NCBI RefSeq assembly: GCF_002847015.1
Contig: NZ_CP025085.1
Span: 1,426,001 to 1,490,000, forward strand
DNA from: Prodigiosinella confusarubida
Lineage (GTDB): Bacteria; Pseudomonadota; Gammaproteobacteria; Enterobacterales; Enterobacteriaceae
Reading direction: 5' to 3'
DNA: 64,000 bases
Numbering within the stretch: position 1 is the stretch's first letter; each line of letters starts with the position of its first letter. Below the pieces are notes generated by a model that was not told the DNA's origin, made no database searches, and saw only the letters and a list, made by a program, of their open reading frames with translations. Positions 1-9,403 of this stretch are shown piece after piece. Position numbers and translations under genes: made by a program.

Positions 1-686
1 GCAGTAGTGAAGTAATGCATTCTGTCACGCAGAAGATGCGCGGCATTCGGGACTCTTCGCAACGGATGGCTGAAATCATCGGTGTTATTGATGGCATTGC
101 ATTTCAAACTAATATTCTGGCGCTAAATGCGGCGGTGGAAGCGGCCCGTGCTGGCGAGCAGGGGCGCGGGTTTGCCGTGGTTGCCGGAGAGGTTCGATCT
201 TTGGCGCAGCGCAGTGCTACCGCGGCGAAAGAGATCAAGGAGTTGATTGATGACTCTGTTGACAATATTCAAGATGGCATGCAATTGGTGGATACTGCCG
301 AGGAAACAATGAATGGGCTGGCGGCTCATGTGCAGGATGTAAACCATATTATCAGTGAAATATCGCAAGCCAGCCGGGAGCAGAGCGATGGCATTAACCA
401 AATCAACATCGCTGTGGGGCAAATTGATACGACGACCCAACAGAATGCGGCATTGGTTGAAGAGTCGGCCTCTGCGGCGTTGTCTCTGCAATCACAGGCG
501 GCAATGCTGGCAGAAGCTGTGAGTGCTTTTAAACTGCACATCAGCCAGGCGGAATCTGAACGGTTTCAGTATGCCTCTCAGCAGAGTCCTATGTTAACTC
601 CGGCGTTGCCTGCTGGCAGAATATCTACGATGAGCAAAGGGAAGGACACTGCCGCTTCATCTGCTGGCGAATGGACATCATTCTAA
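1..686 (+). CDS. Methyl-accepting chemotaxis protein, C-terminal part (5' end outside window)
   Basis: This is the cytoplasmic signalling domain of a chemoreceptor; the reading frame is open from the window edge, so the sensor and membrane segments lie upstream. The hairpin-tip core is visible ([20 protein letters not shown] followed by [19 protein letters not shown]), the segment that contacts CheA and CheW. A long coiled coil with methylation-type Glu/Gln pairs follows. The last residues, EWTSF, resemble the NWETF-type pentapeptide that tethers CheR and CheB in enterobacterial receptors, so adaptation enzymes probably dock here. The ligand cannot be inferred because the periplasmic domain is missing. 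Confidence 0.95.
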   Translation, partial: SSEVMHSVTQKMRGIRDSSQRMAEIIGVIDGIAFQTNILALNAAVEAARAGEQGRGFAVVAGEVRSLAQRSATAAKEIKELIDDSVDNIQDGMQLVDTAEETMNGLAAHVQDVNHIISEISQASREQSDGINQINIAVGQIDTTTQQNAALVEESASAALSLQSQAAMLAEAVSAFKLHISQAESERFQYASQQSPMLTPALPAGRISTMSKGKDTAASSAGEWTSF

Positions 687-972
687 CTCCGCTATATAAA
701 GCTGCTTTCGCTGAAGAAAGCGGCTTCATACCTACAGGTAGTGAGCCGTAAACACTTTTGGCATAAACCAATCAGATTCTCCCCGCGCTGAGAAACCCCA
801 GAACTACGGTCGGCAAGCGAATGTTGGACTTCATCTGATAGAGGCTGAATGCTAAAAATATGGGGGAAAGATTGGGGAAAATACCAAAGCGATACTTTTG
901 CAGGTTGTTAGTACGAAGGTAATGGCCAACGGTATTTAAAACCAAAGGGTTATCGTTGGCCGTTAAAAAGGG
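687..972. other. Intergenic region between chemoreceptor and cas6f
   Basis: No convincing gene is present. An imperfect inverted repeat (GCTGCTTTC ... GAAAGCGGC, about 700-725) lies just after the chemoreceptor stop and may act as its terminator, although it lacks a T-tract. In several soft-rot enterobacteria a second I-F array lies beyond cas6f; no copy of the array repeat was seen here. Confidence 0.5.
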
Positions 973-1527
973 TCAGAACCAGGGAATGGTGGCTTCCATG
1001 CTCAGGCCATAGGCGGAGAATTTCCCAACAGAGGGGGAATCCTTTATCGGCCCATGCTCCACGAACAACCGGAACATCTGTCCACTAGACAGGCTTTTCA
1101 GTTGTATAAACGGCAACGCACTCCGTTTTTCTACTGCATCAGGAATCCGTGCCGCTGCTTCCGCCTCACTTAGCCAGCCTTTGCTGACTGAACGCCGGCG
1201 TAACCGCTCGGCGCTGCTCTTGACTTGAACCCGGCGTACGGTTCGGAACCTGACCTCGTCCGGTACCGCCCGAAGTGCGGTAATCTGGGTGTAATCCCGT
1301 AACCCTTTCAGCCAGCCGGTCTGTTCCAGTGCGGATAACGCAGGCGCAGTGCCGTGTAACCGCAGGCGCTCCCCCAATGTTTTCCCCATATCAGGAAAGC
1401 TAACGCCCACAGTGCCATCCGCTAATTGCGCCAATGCGCGGTGCAGTTTGGCAAACACAGCACTTAATAGCTGTGAGGCGTTGAATTCAGGGTCGGGTAA
1501 TACACGAATATCGATGTAGTGATCCAT
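973..1527 (-). CDS. cas6f: Type I-F pre-crRNA endoribonuclease Cas6f (Csy4)
   Basis: Cas6f cuts the long CRISPR transcript within each repeat hairpin and stays bound to the 3' handle of the crRNA in the Csy complex. The protein is 184 aa, matching the usual 185-190 aa. It starts MDHYIDIR, has the catalytic-type histidine at residue 29 (KLHRAL) and an arginine-rich helix (ERLRRR, about residue 110) that reads the repeat stem. It ends in PWF like Pseudomonas Csy4. It is the last gene of the cas operon, 9 nt after cas7f. The repeat of the array at 9404-12854 contains the matching small stem (CTGCC/GGCAG). Confidence 0.97.
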   Translation of the reverse strand: MDHYIDIRVLPDPEFNASQLLSAVFAKLHRALAQLADGTVGVSFPDMGKTLGERLRLHGTAPALSALEQTGWLKGLRDYTQITALRAVPDEVRFRTVRRVQVKSSAERLRRRSVSKGWLSEAEAAARIPDAVEKRSALPFIQLKSLSSGQMFRLFVEHGPIKDSPSVGKFSAYGLSMEATIPWF

Positions 1528-1536
1528 GTCGCTACC

Positions 1537-2544
1537 TTATTCACCTTTTTCGCCGAACACGCCGCCACGAATCAGTGTGGCGATCACATAGTGTTGCTGT
1601 TCTGGAGCTGGTACATCATTTTTGATCACCCAATTATCCAGCAGCGTATAAAAGTCCATTTTCTCTTTGGGTTGGCGATAAGCTTTGCCACGGCTGGTGA
1701 CCGAGCCATAGGGCTCGACGGCAATTGGGCCGGCTTCATCCGCCGCCGGGTGCCAGTCGTCTATGGTACGCAGTGCATTGCCGATTTTTTGCGAGTGGAT
1801 TGCCGCGATTCCATTCACCTGATAGAGAATTTTGCTTTTGCCATTACGGGCCTTCTCATCCAGTATCAGCTCCTGAGAAGGGAAGACTTCCTGTCCGTTG
1901 CCCAGTTGCACAAAGGCTTCCACGGTAAATAACGCAGAGGATTCGCCTGTCAGTCCTTGTTCAATGGCTTTCGCCAGCGCGGTCAGCTCAGCAGACGGTT
2001 GGCTGAATTGACGCAGAGAGTAATCCTCACCGTTGAACTCCCAACGTTGCTGGCCTTGCGTGACCACCACGCGAATGGCTTCGGCCCCGATACGGTTACG
2101 CCATAGAAAGCGGCCATTCGCGATATTCTCTGCATAACGTGTCGCCAGTACAGCAAAACCATGCTCATCCACATAACCGGTAATGATATGTGCCAGCGCG
2201 ACCTGATAGTCCTGATCGTTACAGACGGAAGGCTGTGCCAGATTACCGAGTACCCGCAGGGTAAACACTACTTTCAAGGTGCCGGCATCAAAGGGAAGGG
2301 CCGCCACATCTACTTTTTGCAGGTTTGCTTTTTGAATTTCAGTATCCAGTTTGGCCGGATCACTGGCTAGGGCATTTTTCAGACGGTTAGAAATGGTTCC
2401 CCGTACGGATTTTTCCTGAATGACGATGGGTATCCAATTACCCTGTTGTGTCCCGTTGCCTGCATACATCAGGGCATCCGAGTTAGCCAGTTTGCGTTCG
2501 AATGCCAGTACTGATGCGGTTTTCAATGCAGTTGCTTTTGCCAT
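1537..2544 (-). CDS. cas7f: Type I-F Cascade backbone protein Cas7f (Csy3)
   Basis: Cas7f forms the multi-subunit filament that covers the spacer part of the crRNA in the type I-F surveillance complex. At 335 aa it is close to the usual length of about 340 aa. The N-terminus ([20 protein letters not shown]) and the segment with RGTISNRLK are typical of Csy3. It sits 10 nt after cas5f in the order cas8f-cas5f-cas7f-cas6f, the canonical I-F order. No frameshift or truncation is visible. Confidence 0.96.
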   Translation of the reverse strand: MAKATALKTASVLAFERKLANSDALMYAGNGTQQGNWIPIVIQEKSVRGTISNRLKNALASDPAKLDTEIQKANLQKVDVAALPFDAGTLKVVFTLRVLGNLAQPSVCNDQDYQVALAHIITGYVDEHGFAVLATRYAENIANGRFLWRNRIGAEAIRVVVTQGQQRWEFNGEDYSLRQFSQPSAELTALAKAIEQGLTGESSALFTVEAFVQLGNGQEVFPSQELILDEKARNGKSKILYQVNGIAAIHSQKIGNALRTIDDWHPAADEAGPIAVEPYGSVTSRGKAYRQPKEKMDFYTLLDNWVIKNDVPAPEQQHYVIATLIRGGVFGEKGE

Positions 2545-2554
2545 GGTTCAATCC

Positions 2555-3490
2555 TTAATCGTCAATGTCGTATTCAAGTTCTTCTGATTCGGTAACATTG
2601 CCTGCCGGTTGGTGGCAGTGATAGTTCCCGTCCTGATAGTCATATTCCCAGAGGATGTGCCGGATATCCTGAATGCGGTGTGCGCCTTGCCATTCCCCTA
2701 TGCCGTATATCGCCTCGGCAAAACAGAAGGGGGTGTGTTGATCACGGGTTTTATCCACTTCACCGGGTGAATAGATCGGAGAAATTGCGCGATAACCGAT
2801 CATCAGTGGCACCAAGAAACCCCCTTCGCCGGGTTTGGGGACATGCTGCCATTGCATGGCATGATTTTCTTCAGACGATGGTATAGCGCGCATTTTCAAG
2901 GCGGCGAAATCGAGCCAGGCGTCCAGCATTTCCGCTTGCGGGTTGGTCTCTTGCTGTGTTTGGAAATGGTGATGCAGTAGCGCGGTACGATCGCACAATA
3001 CAAAACCCGGCAACAAGCGACGCATTACCACTCGTGTTTCTGCTGCCGTTTCTGGTAATGGCTGTATGGTGACCCGATCCATATCGACGATCGTGCCGCC
3101 GGCCAGTCGTTGACACCGCGCTAATTGGGTCAGATGCTCACGTAACGCCGCAATGTCTGCTAGTAGCTGCCCTTCACAAACCACCAACAGTGAAACCGTC
3201 ATATGCATCCGGCCTTCTTCGTTAAAGGCGGCGGTATTGGCTTCTTTAGTCAACGGGTTGCGGGTCAGCGCGAAACTGCGCTCCCAACTGGAACCGTAGG
3301 CGTGTAGCTGATGTTGATGGCTCACCACACCGCAGCCTTCCAGCGTCAGCCCGTGGCTGGCCTGCAACTGGCGTGACAGCGCATGGGTAAACCCGAGAAA
3401 ATGGGTGATAGCAGGGAAGCCATAAGTCAGCCCGGCAATGGCGTTGGCGTTTTCTACGCGGATACGACGAAATACAATCAGCGTACTCAT
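2555..3490 (-). CDS. cas5f: Type I-F Cascade subunit Cas5f (Csy2)
   Basis: Cas5f caps the 5' handle of the crRNA and pairs with Cas8f at the foot of the Csy complex. The start is placed at the methionine of [20 protein letters not shown], whose ATG overlaps the TGA of cas8f (ATGA at 3487-3490); the longer upstream frame (to 3559) lies wholly inside cas8f. This gives 311 aa. The glycine-rich segment [16 protein letters not shown] is typical of the RAMP fold of Csy2. The acidic C-terminus (EELEYDIDD) ends 10 nt before cas7f. Confidence 0.94.
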   Translation of the reverse strand: MSTLIVFRRIRVENANAIAGLTYGFPAITHFLGFTHALSRQLQASHGLTLEGCGVVSHQHQLHAYGSSWERSFALTRNPLTKEANTAAFNEEGRMHMTVSLLVVCEGQLLADIAALREHLTQLARCQRLAGGTIVDMDRVTIQPLPETAAETRVVMRRLLPGFVLCDRTALLHHHFQTQQETNPQAEMLDAWLDFAALKMRAIPSSEENHAMQWQHVPKPGEGGFLVPLMIGYRAISPIYSPGEVDKTRDQHTPFCFAEAIYGIGEWQGAHRIQDIRHILWEYDYQDGNYHCHQPAGNVTESEELEYDIDD

Positions 3491-4821
3491 GCCAGCTCCT
3501 CTTTCAATGCGCTTTCCATTTCCCGCATACGACGCTTGAACAGTACGGCAGTTGACCACTCGCGGCGTTCGGCCTCACCGAAAATCAGCTTTTCATGCTG
3601 AAGGCGACGGTTTAGCCAGCGGCCAAAGTCATACGCGACGTCTTTCTGCCAGTCTCCGGCTTCTCGTTCACGGCGGAAAACCGCATCCTCATTGCTACGA
3701 TGTGGATCGAGCCATAATTGCTGAATGCGTGACAGTTTGGAGTCGGCACTCCAGCCAGATCGTAGGTTCTGGATGCTGGCTACGTAGCAAAAGAGTTGAT
3801 CAATCAACTGATCGAGATAACGCAGGCGCAGGCGGCGGATCTCCCGGTTGTTTTCCACCTCTTTGACGCTGAGCAGAAACTGCCGCATCAGCGGTATGAT
3901 TGCCCGGGTGTGATAATCCACCTCGCCACGTTCACGGAAAATAGATTGATGCTGCTGCGGTGGTTTTTCTTCTCCCTGCCACTGTGGTGGCGCACAACTG
4001 AGCAGATAGGAACGACCACTACGAGTGCTGTTGAGTGCGGAAATATTTTGGGGTTTGGTGCCTCCCATATTCTGCACCGCCAGATTGGGATAACTGATTG
4101 ATAGCTGGTCATGCCATCGGTTTTCTTTCTGTGCCAGTCGGATGGCTTTTGCCTCATCGCCAAAGCGCACGGCAATAATGCGTTGATACAACGCCTGTGC
4201 CAGCGAAGAGGCATAGAGTGGACTTAGCAGGTGATATTCACCCTTTCCGATGGGGAAATAGATCTGTTTTGCCAGCTTGTGTGAACTAGGCTGACGAACG
4301 GTGAAGACTTGCTGAAACCCCGCCAACCATTGCGCCAGTTGCTCCGGGCTCTCCGCCAGCGCTGTCAGCGCACTGTAGTCATGGCGCTGCAACGCCGCTA
4401 CTAGCGAATCCCCTTCATATTCTGTTTGCAGCAGCTTCGCCACATCCAGGGCGGCGGCGTTGCCTACTGCATCAATGGCCGGTTGCGTCAATGTAGCGGT
4501 AGAGAGGCTTGTGGCGTTTTTGACCGCTTCGGGGCTGAACACGCTAGTGCCTTTGGCATCACTGTGGGTGAATTTCAGCGCATGTGTGACCAGGCTGATT
4601 TGCCCGGCTCGGCTGGCAGCATCTGTCAGCCAGGTTCGCACTTCATGACGTTGCTCAATCACCTGACGTGCCTGGGCCAACTCCAATCCGGCCACTGCCA
4701 GAGCCTCACCGCTCAGTGGCGATCGCTTCTTCTCCGCCTCTTTATCGAAAGCATCCAGCTTGGCCTGCCGTCGCTTTTCGATGTAAGAGAGTATGAAATG
4801 CGTCAATGTGTTTTCTTTCAT
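3487..4821 (-). CDS. cas8f: Type I-F Cascade large subunit Cas8f (Csy1)
   Basis: Cas8f recognises the PAM and the crRNA 5' handle and recruits Cas2-3. The start at 4821 (MKENTLTHF) is preferred because a strong Shine-Dalgarno sequence (AGGAGG) lies 5 nt upstream; an alternative ATG at 4848 overlaps the cas2-3 stop codon. The product is 444 aa, in the family range. Recognisable segments include [16 protein letters not shown] in the middle and GGTKPQNIS, where I-F Csy1 proteins are conserved. The TGA overlaps the start of cas5f, suggesting translational coupling. Confidence 0.94.
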   Translation of the reverse strand: MKENTLTHFILSYIEKRRQAKLDAFDKEAEKKRSPLSGEALAVAGLELAQARQVIEQRHEVRTWLTDAASRAGQISLVTHALKFTHSDAKGTSVFSPEAVKNATSLSTATLTQPAIDAVGNAAALDVAKLLQTEYEGDSLVAALQRHDYSALTALAESPEQLAQWLAGFQQVFTVRQPSSHKLAKQIYFPIGKGEYHLLSPLYASSLAQALYQRIIAVRFGDEAKAIRLAQKENRWHDQLSISYPNLAVQNMGGTKPQNISALNSTRSGRSYLLSCAPPQWQGEEKPPQQHQSIFRERGEVDYHTRAIIPLMRQFLLSVKEVENNREIRRLRLRYLDQLIDQLFCYVASIQNLRSGWSADSKLSRIQQLWLDPHRSNEDAVFRREREAGDWQKDVAYDFGRWLNRRLQHEKLIFGEAERREWSTAVLFKRRMREMESALKEELA

Positions 4822-4844
4822 TGCGCCTCCTGTTGTTATTGCTT

Positions 4845-7800
4845 TCATTGCGCAAACATCCCTAACAGCGGATGCCAGCTCCAGTTATCGTCACCGTCCC
4901 TCAAGCGAATTTCGCCAAAACGGGCGCTGACCCAACTCAGTTCCCACTGCTTTTCTTCGGCCAGTTGCTGGTACAAGGCGGGGTAATCTGGCTCGATCCA
5001 GGCACTGACGCCGTCTGCCATATGCAGCGCCACGGAGCGGGCAATATCACTTTGCTTCCAGCCGCTGGGACCATCATCCTGAACCATGAACACCGGTTCC
5101 TCGCCTTCTTCGGCGATCCACAAGCAGTAAAGATTATCTTTAGCGGATTGGCGAAACGGTGTGAGCCGTTGAAGTTCACCGCACCAGTGGGGATGGGCTC
5201 GCCACCAGAGTGCAGCCGTGGGTTTCTGTGGGGTGTTCTTCATGCCAAAAAGTATTCTGTACATTGCCGCATGCTCTAATGTAACCAGCGTAAAAGGCTT
5301 GATCAGTGGCTTCGGTTGCAAAATACGCGGTGCAGCGCTGAGATGACGGTACTCTTCTTCATTCAGTATGTGGCGCAGATCGTGGCTGTTTAGCATCTCG
5401 GTTTTAGATTCGAAACCGGGTTTGCAGTACGCCACCGGTTTATCTTTCAACGCCCGCAGATTATGGCTGAGCAGATAAATATTAGGCACTGACGGCACAT
5501 GTTGCTCATCCTGCCGGTGGCGCAGCACCCGACCTGCCAACTGAATCAACGAACGCATTGAGCTGGGTTCAACAATCGCCCAGTCATAGTCATGGTCGCG
5601 TCCAACCTCCGCTACTGAGGTTGCCAGCACCACAAACAGATGATGTTGTTGCGGCGCTTTTTCCATCGCCTGACGAATTTCATCCACCTGCCACAAGGCA
5701 TTCGCATCACTGCGCATCAGCGCCGCATCCAGCCGTTGTTCGATGTGCGAGCGCATCGCCAGCGGGTGTTGGCTGTGGTAAATGCAGTAATGAACACAGG
5801 TATCTGCGGGAGATGGCATGGTCAGCAACTGACGGGCGACAGCAACCAGTGGGTTGATATTCGCCATTCTGATCAGCCCCAGTGATACGGTTCTACCATT
5901 TGCATGGGCTTGATGGTGTGATTGGTGCAGGGAAAACATCAGCGGATGTAGTGCCTGTGCCACCGCCAGATGAACGTCATTGTCGTTTTTATCGGGGCTG
6001 CTCACGGGGGTAATCGCCGCAAGACGCAGGGGTAACTCATACTGGGCCAGATTCTTCAGTCGCTTCTGGACAAACGCCTCATGTCCGGCAAAAAAATCCT
6101 TGTTATTGCCATACTGCTGGTAGTGGCAGTCAAACTCATCAAACCAGCAACAGCACACATTCAAGGCTGTGTCCGGCGTGCCATAAGCTTGCTGCCAGGC
6201 GGCGCGGCCATCAAGGTAAGCAGCAAACAGCGCGCGGATCAGCGCCGGGGGCAGGGTAGCGGATGAAAGCAACACCCGCGATCCCAGCATGCCAGCCCAG
6301 TTCACCAGCCGACAGAGTGCGGGTAAATCATCCAGACCAAAGTCATCCGGTTCATCCAGTACCAGATCTGACGTCAATAACCGCAACATCGGGGCAATCT
6401 GCCTGCCACCGCGCAGCCCCTCAGTGGCGGGCATCAGGTGGTCGATAGTTGTCACCAGTACCGGTGCACTCAACAATTGATGCAACGTGGAACCACGTTC
6501 CAGCCAGGCTTTCAGTCGGCCATCATCCAGCGAGCCGTCATAGCGTACATACTGGTGTTCGGAAAACAGCGGATCGGCTGATTCACTGCCAGTTTGATGT
6601 TGTGCGCCCTGACGGCGACGCTCATCTTCCTGCTGCAATAGATGAAGATCCTGCACCGCTTGCGAGCCAATCAGTACGGCCAGATCGTCCTCTTCGAGCG
6701 TTAACCGCTGCCGCAGCGCATCGCCAGTTTGCAGCGTGAGCGTTCGTAACCCCAGCGCGACAGAAAAACGGCAGCCTGTGGTTTCCTCCGCCAGTCCATA
6801 CATAATGCGGGCGTTGGCGAAGGTTTTCCCCCGTCCGGTGGAAGCCATATTGACGCCGAAAAAGCCGTGCTGGGCACTGGTGTTACGAATAGAACAGGCT
6901 AGATCGAAGGCGCGATCCTGCCAGCGAAACCGTGCGTGGGTACTGCGTTGGCGGAACCCTTTATGGCGGGTAATCGACGGTAGCGTATCGCGCAAATGTG
7001 GCAGGCTACGCCCCAGCAGCAAGGCGTTCTGACTTACACCCACGCAGTGTTCATCCAGTTGTTGTTTACGTTTTCCCGTTTGCCGATCGGTATTGGCCCA
7101 TACCGGATAACGGTGATCCTGCCAGCCAATAGTTGCCGGGCTGGCGGAATAATGATGGTCAGCCAGCATCAATACCAGACGCGCCAGATGCACGGTCAGG
7201 CGTTGATCTAATTTGCCAAAATGTGTTAGCGACGGCAGTTTCAGCGCACGTCCGGCAAATTTGCGCGCTTTTTCACCCCAGACGTTGCTGTGCAGCGGCG
7301 TACCCTGTGGAAATTGCCACACTTGCTCCACATCAGATGCGTGCCAGTCAGGTTTGCAGTGATTAAGGGCATTCCACTGTGGTGAAACATGATCAGTCAG
7401 CCAACTGTCAGGGTAATCTAACTGGGGTGGCACACTATCGGGCGCCAGATCTGTCGAAAGGTTAAATACGGGCAACCGATGGTGCGAAACAATTAGCCAG
7501 GCGATAACTTGCGCCAATGGTGGCAAGGTGCGGAATGGGCTGTCGCTCGCTGGTTTTTTGTCCTGTTGCAGACGAGACAGCAATGTGATTTCTGCTTCCG
7601 GGGTGATGGTGCTGAGTGTGGTCAGCCAGCTTTTATCATCCTGCGTCCCTACAAATGCCTGAAACAGTCGCAGCGAGATCCATTCATGCCGGTAAGGTTG
7701 GCTGCGCGGACCTTCTGCGCATAATCCTGCCTGAAACAAGGCGTTGGCTTTGCCAAAATCATGAAACAACCCGGCAATGGCTGCCAGCAGGCTAAACACC

Positions 7801-8129
7801 TCGGCGCTGTGCCACGGGTTTTCATCTTTGGTGCGTAGAATATCGCGACTGGTGGTGTTGGTGGGAACGCTCCCCGTGGTATTGAAACGTTTGAGATTCC
7901 CGACAATCCACAGCAATTCAGTGTGGTTGGCGCTGCGAACCCAGTGGCAGGCGACCGCCGTATTACGGCGTGCAGTTTTACGCAGCAGCTTGCGCAGTGT
8001 GTTTAATCCTTCCTGGGTGATGGCCGTTTGCCAACTGCGTTCACCTCTGCGTTCTGCAAACTGGTCCAGTACCCGACGGGTTTCCACCAGTGCCCGTTTA
8101 CTGCATTCTGAAATCAGCAGAATGTTCAT
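4845..8129 (-). CDS. cas3: Type I-F Cas2-Cas3 fusion nuclease-helicase
   Basis: This protein both degrades targeted DNA (HD nuclease plus superfamily 2 helicase) and, through its N-terminal Cas2 domain, joins Cas1 in spacer acquisition. The 1094 aa chain shows a Cas2-like start ([20 protein letters not shown]), an HD motif (FHDFGKAN, about residues 122-129), Walker A (GRGKT), a DExH-type box ([10 protein letters not shown]), motif III (SSATL) and motif VI ([10 protein letters not shown]). The fusion is diagnostic of subtype I-F. Its ATG overlaps the cas1 stop codon (ATGA, 8126-8129). All helicase and nuclease motifs appear intact, so interference should be functional. Confidence 0.97.
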   Translation of the reverse strand: MNILLISECSKRALVETRRVLDQFAERRGERSWQTAITQEGLNTLRKLLRKTARRNTAVACHWVRSANHTELLWIVGNLKRFNTTGSVPTNTTSRDILRTKDENPWHSAEVFSLLAAIAGLFHDFGKANALFQAGLCAEGPRSQPYRHEWISLRLFQAFVGTQDDKSWLTTLSTITPEAEITLLSRLQQDKKPASDSPFRTLPPLAQVIAWLIVSHHRLPVFNLSTDLAPDSVPPQLDYPDSWLTDHVSPQWNALNHCKPDWHASDVEQVWQFPQGTPLHSNVWGEKARKFAGRALKLPSLTHFGKLDQRLTVHLARLVLMLADHHYSASPATIGWQDHRYPVWANTDRQTGKRKQQLDEHCVGVSQNALLLGRSLPHLRDTLPSITRHKGFRQRSTHARFRWQDRAFDLACSIRNTSAQHGFFGVNMASTGRGKTFANARIMYGLAEETTGCRFSVALGLRTLTLQTGDALRQRLTLEEDDLAVLIGSQAVQDLHLLQQEDERRRQGAQHQTGSESADPLFSEHQYVRYDGSLDDGRLKAWLERGSTLHQLLSAPVLVTTIDHLMPATEGLRGGRQIAPMLRLLTSDLVLDEPDDFGLDDLPALCRLVNWAGMLGSRVLLSSATLPPALIRALFAAYLDGRAAWQQAYGTPDTALNVCCCWFDEFDCHYQQYGNNKDFFAGHEAFVQKRLKNLAQYELPLRLAAITPVSSPDKNDNDVHLAVAQALHPLMFSLHQSHHQAHANGRTVSLGLIRMANINPLVAVARQLLTMPSPADTCVHYCIYHSQHPLAMRSHIEQRLDAALMRSDANALWQVDEIRQAMEKAPQQHHLFVVLATSVAEVGRDHDYDWAIVEPSSMRSLIQLAGRVLRHRQDEQHVPSVPNIYLLSHNLRALKDKPVAYCKPGFESKTEMLNSHDLRHILNEEEYRHLSAAPRILQPKPLIKPFTLVTLEHAAMYRILFGMKNTPQKPTAALWWRAHPHWCGELQRLTPFRQSAKDNLYCLWIAEEGEEPVFMVQDDGPSGWKQSDIARSVALHMADGVSAWIEPDYPALYQQLAEEKQWELSWVSARFGEIRLRDGDDNWSWHPLLGMFAQ

Positions 8130-9106
8130 CTGCTCACCTGACTGAGCTGTTTGGCGACATCCTGCAAGGCGGTGATCATCACATCCAGCGCTTCCGATTG
8201 CTGAAACGCCGTCAGGCAGCGCTGGCGAAATTCTTGCTCATCCTCACCTTCCATGGCGGCAATGAACGCCTGCGGCAGTACCAATGCGTCTTTAATCAGG
8301 TCGGCGACATCAAACACCAAACCGCCACGTCGGGTTTTACCGTGTAACACTGCCAGACCATGCGGCAAACCCAATACCCATGCCGCCACGGCGGCCAGCC
8401 CATAGGCCAGATAATTGCCGTGATCGAGAAACCGGTTTGCCAGATCAGTGCCGCCACCGCGTTTGGCACGGGTAAAATCACCATAGCTCACGGCGTTAGC
8501 CGCCAGCTTGTACAATGCTTTGGTCATCATGGCTTCCTGTACCAGTACGTCATTACTGTTGTTACTGGATGTCAGCGCTTTCTCGTAGCGGTCTAACAAT
8601 GCCTGAAGATGTTCCGGTTTAAAGGTAAAGCGAGTTTCGCGAGACAACCGTGACCCGAGCCAATGCTGACGGATTTGTGCTATCCGCACCTGTTGAAATG
8701 CCACTGCCGCCGCCAGCCGTTTTTGATCGTCAAACCAAAAACTGACCCAATCCTGTAAATATTCTGTGGGCCGATACTCACTCTGCGGTGATAACCAGGA
8801 CACTGCTACTTCCGCTTCATTGGCGGCGAACAGCGGCGTTCCGCCACCGCCACAAAATCCGACCATGACACCAGCGCGTGCAAATTCCCGCATGGCGGCT
8901 TGCGTTACGGAAGTACCGGTGCCGAGCATCACGACACTGGTATTGGCGATGGGAATATTCCAGTAAAGCGACTGGTTTCCTTCTTCCGTGACATATTCTA
9001 CCCTGCCGCCATTAACCAGAATACGGCAGTGCTGGAGATAATAAATATTGGCGCGCTTGGAATGCAGAATCGTTTTTAAATCGGAAGGGCTAAAAGCATT
9101 ATCCAT
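8126..9106 (-). CDS. cas1: CRISPR-associated integrase Cas1 (subtype I-F)
   Basis: Cas1 is the metal-dependent integrase that inserts new spacers at the leader end of the array, here together with Cas2-3. Length is 326 aa, as usual for I-F. Conserved features include GFCGGGGTPLF in the N-terminal half and the C-terminal active-site region LPHGLAVLHGKTRRG followed by FDVADLIKD, containing the expected His and Asp metal ligands. It is the first gene of the cas operon, and the leader and array lie divergently just upstream, the normal arrangement for a type I-F adaptation module. Confidence 0.97.
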   Translation of the reverse strand: MDNAFSPSDLKTILHSKRANIYYLQHCRILVNGGRVEYVTEEGNQSLYWNIPIANTSVVMLGTGTSVTQAAMREFARAGVMVGFCGGGGTPLFAANEAEVAVSWLSPQSEYRPTEYLQDWVSFWFDDQKRLAAAVAFQQVRIAQIRQHWLGSRLSRETRFTFKPEHLQALLDRYEKALTSSNNSNDVLVQEAMMTKALYKLAANAVSYGDFTRAKRGGGTDLANRFLDHGNYLAYGLAAVAAWVLGLPHGLAVLHGKTRRGGLVFDVADLIKDALVLPQAFIAAMEGEDEQEFRQRCLTAFQQSEALDVMITALQDVAKQLSQVSR

Positions 9107-9403
9107 AATATATTCTCTGCTATCGCGATTAGTTATAACGACATCGACGAAATAAATCGTAGACTAATTATTTAATAGCGAAACTTGTAATGTACTGGAA
9201 ACTAAACGAAATCAGACTAGCATTTTTCATCAGCGAAAAGTGGCTTGTGCAAATAATATTCCTTCACCCATAACCCTTTTTTCTTTGCCTGACTTTTGTG
9301 CATGAATAATCAATAAGTTACAGAAGAGGTAGAAAAAAGGGTTTGGCACACGAAAATGATAATTGATGCTGATAAAACAAATCGTTAAAGTGGAAATGTT
9401 ACT
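9107..9403 (+). promoter_or_regulatory. CRISPR leader and divergent cas promoter region
   Basis: This AT-rich, gene-free stretch separates cas1 from the first repeat. It should carry the array promoter (rightward) and the cas operon promoter (leftward). The degenerate repeat is at the far end of the array, which confirms that this side is the leader. I did not identify unambiguous -35/-10 boxes. Confidence 0.8.
9308..9320 (+). promoter_or_regulatory. Putative IHF site in the CRISPR leader
   Basis: The 13 bases AATCAATAAGTTA fit the IHF consensus WATCAANNNNTTR at every position. They lie about 84 bp before the first repeat. IHF bending of the leader is known to be needed for Cas1-Cas2-3 spacer integration in type I-F systems, so the location makes functional sense. 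Confidence 0.6.

Noticed and set aside
730-760. Possible decayed CRISPR repeat after the chemoreceptor gene
   Set aside because: Only a few bases around CTACAGGTAG and GCCGTAAAC resemble the repeat; no spacing or second copy exists.
4426-7906. Plus-strand open frames of 60-190 codons inside cas8f and cas2-3
   Set aside because: They are antisense shadows of strong coding frames and encode low-complexity basic or proline-rich peptides.
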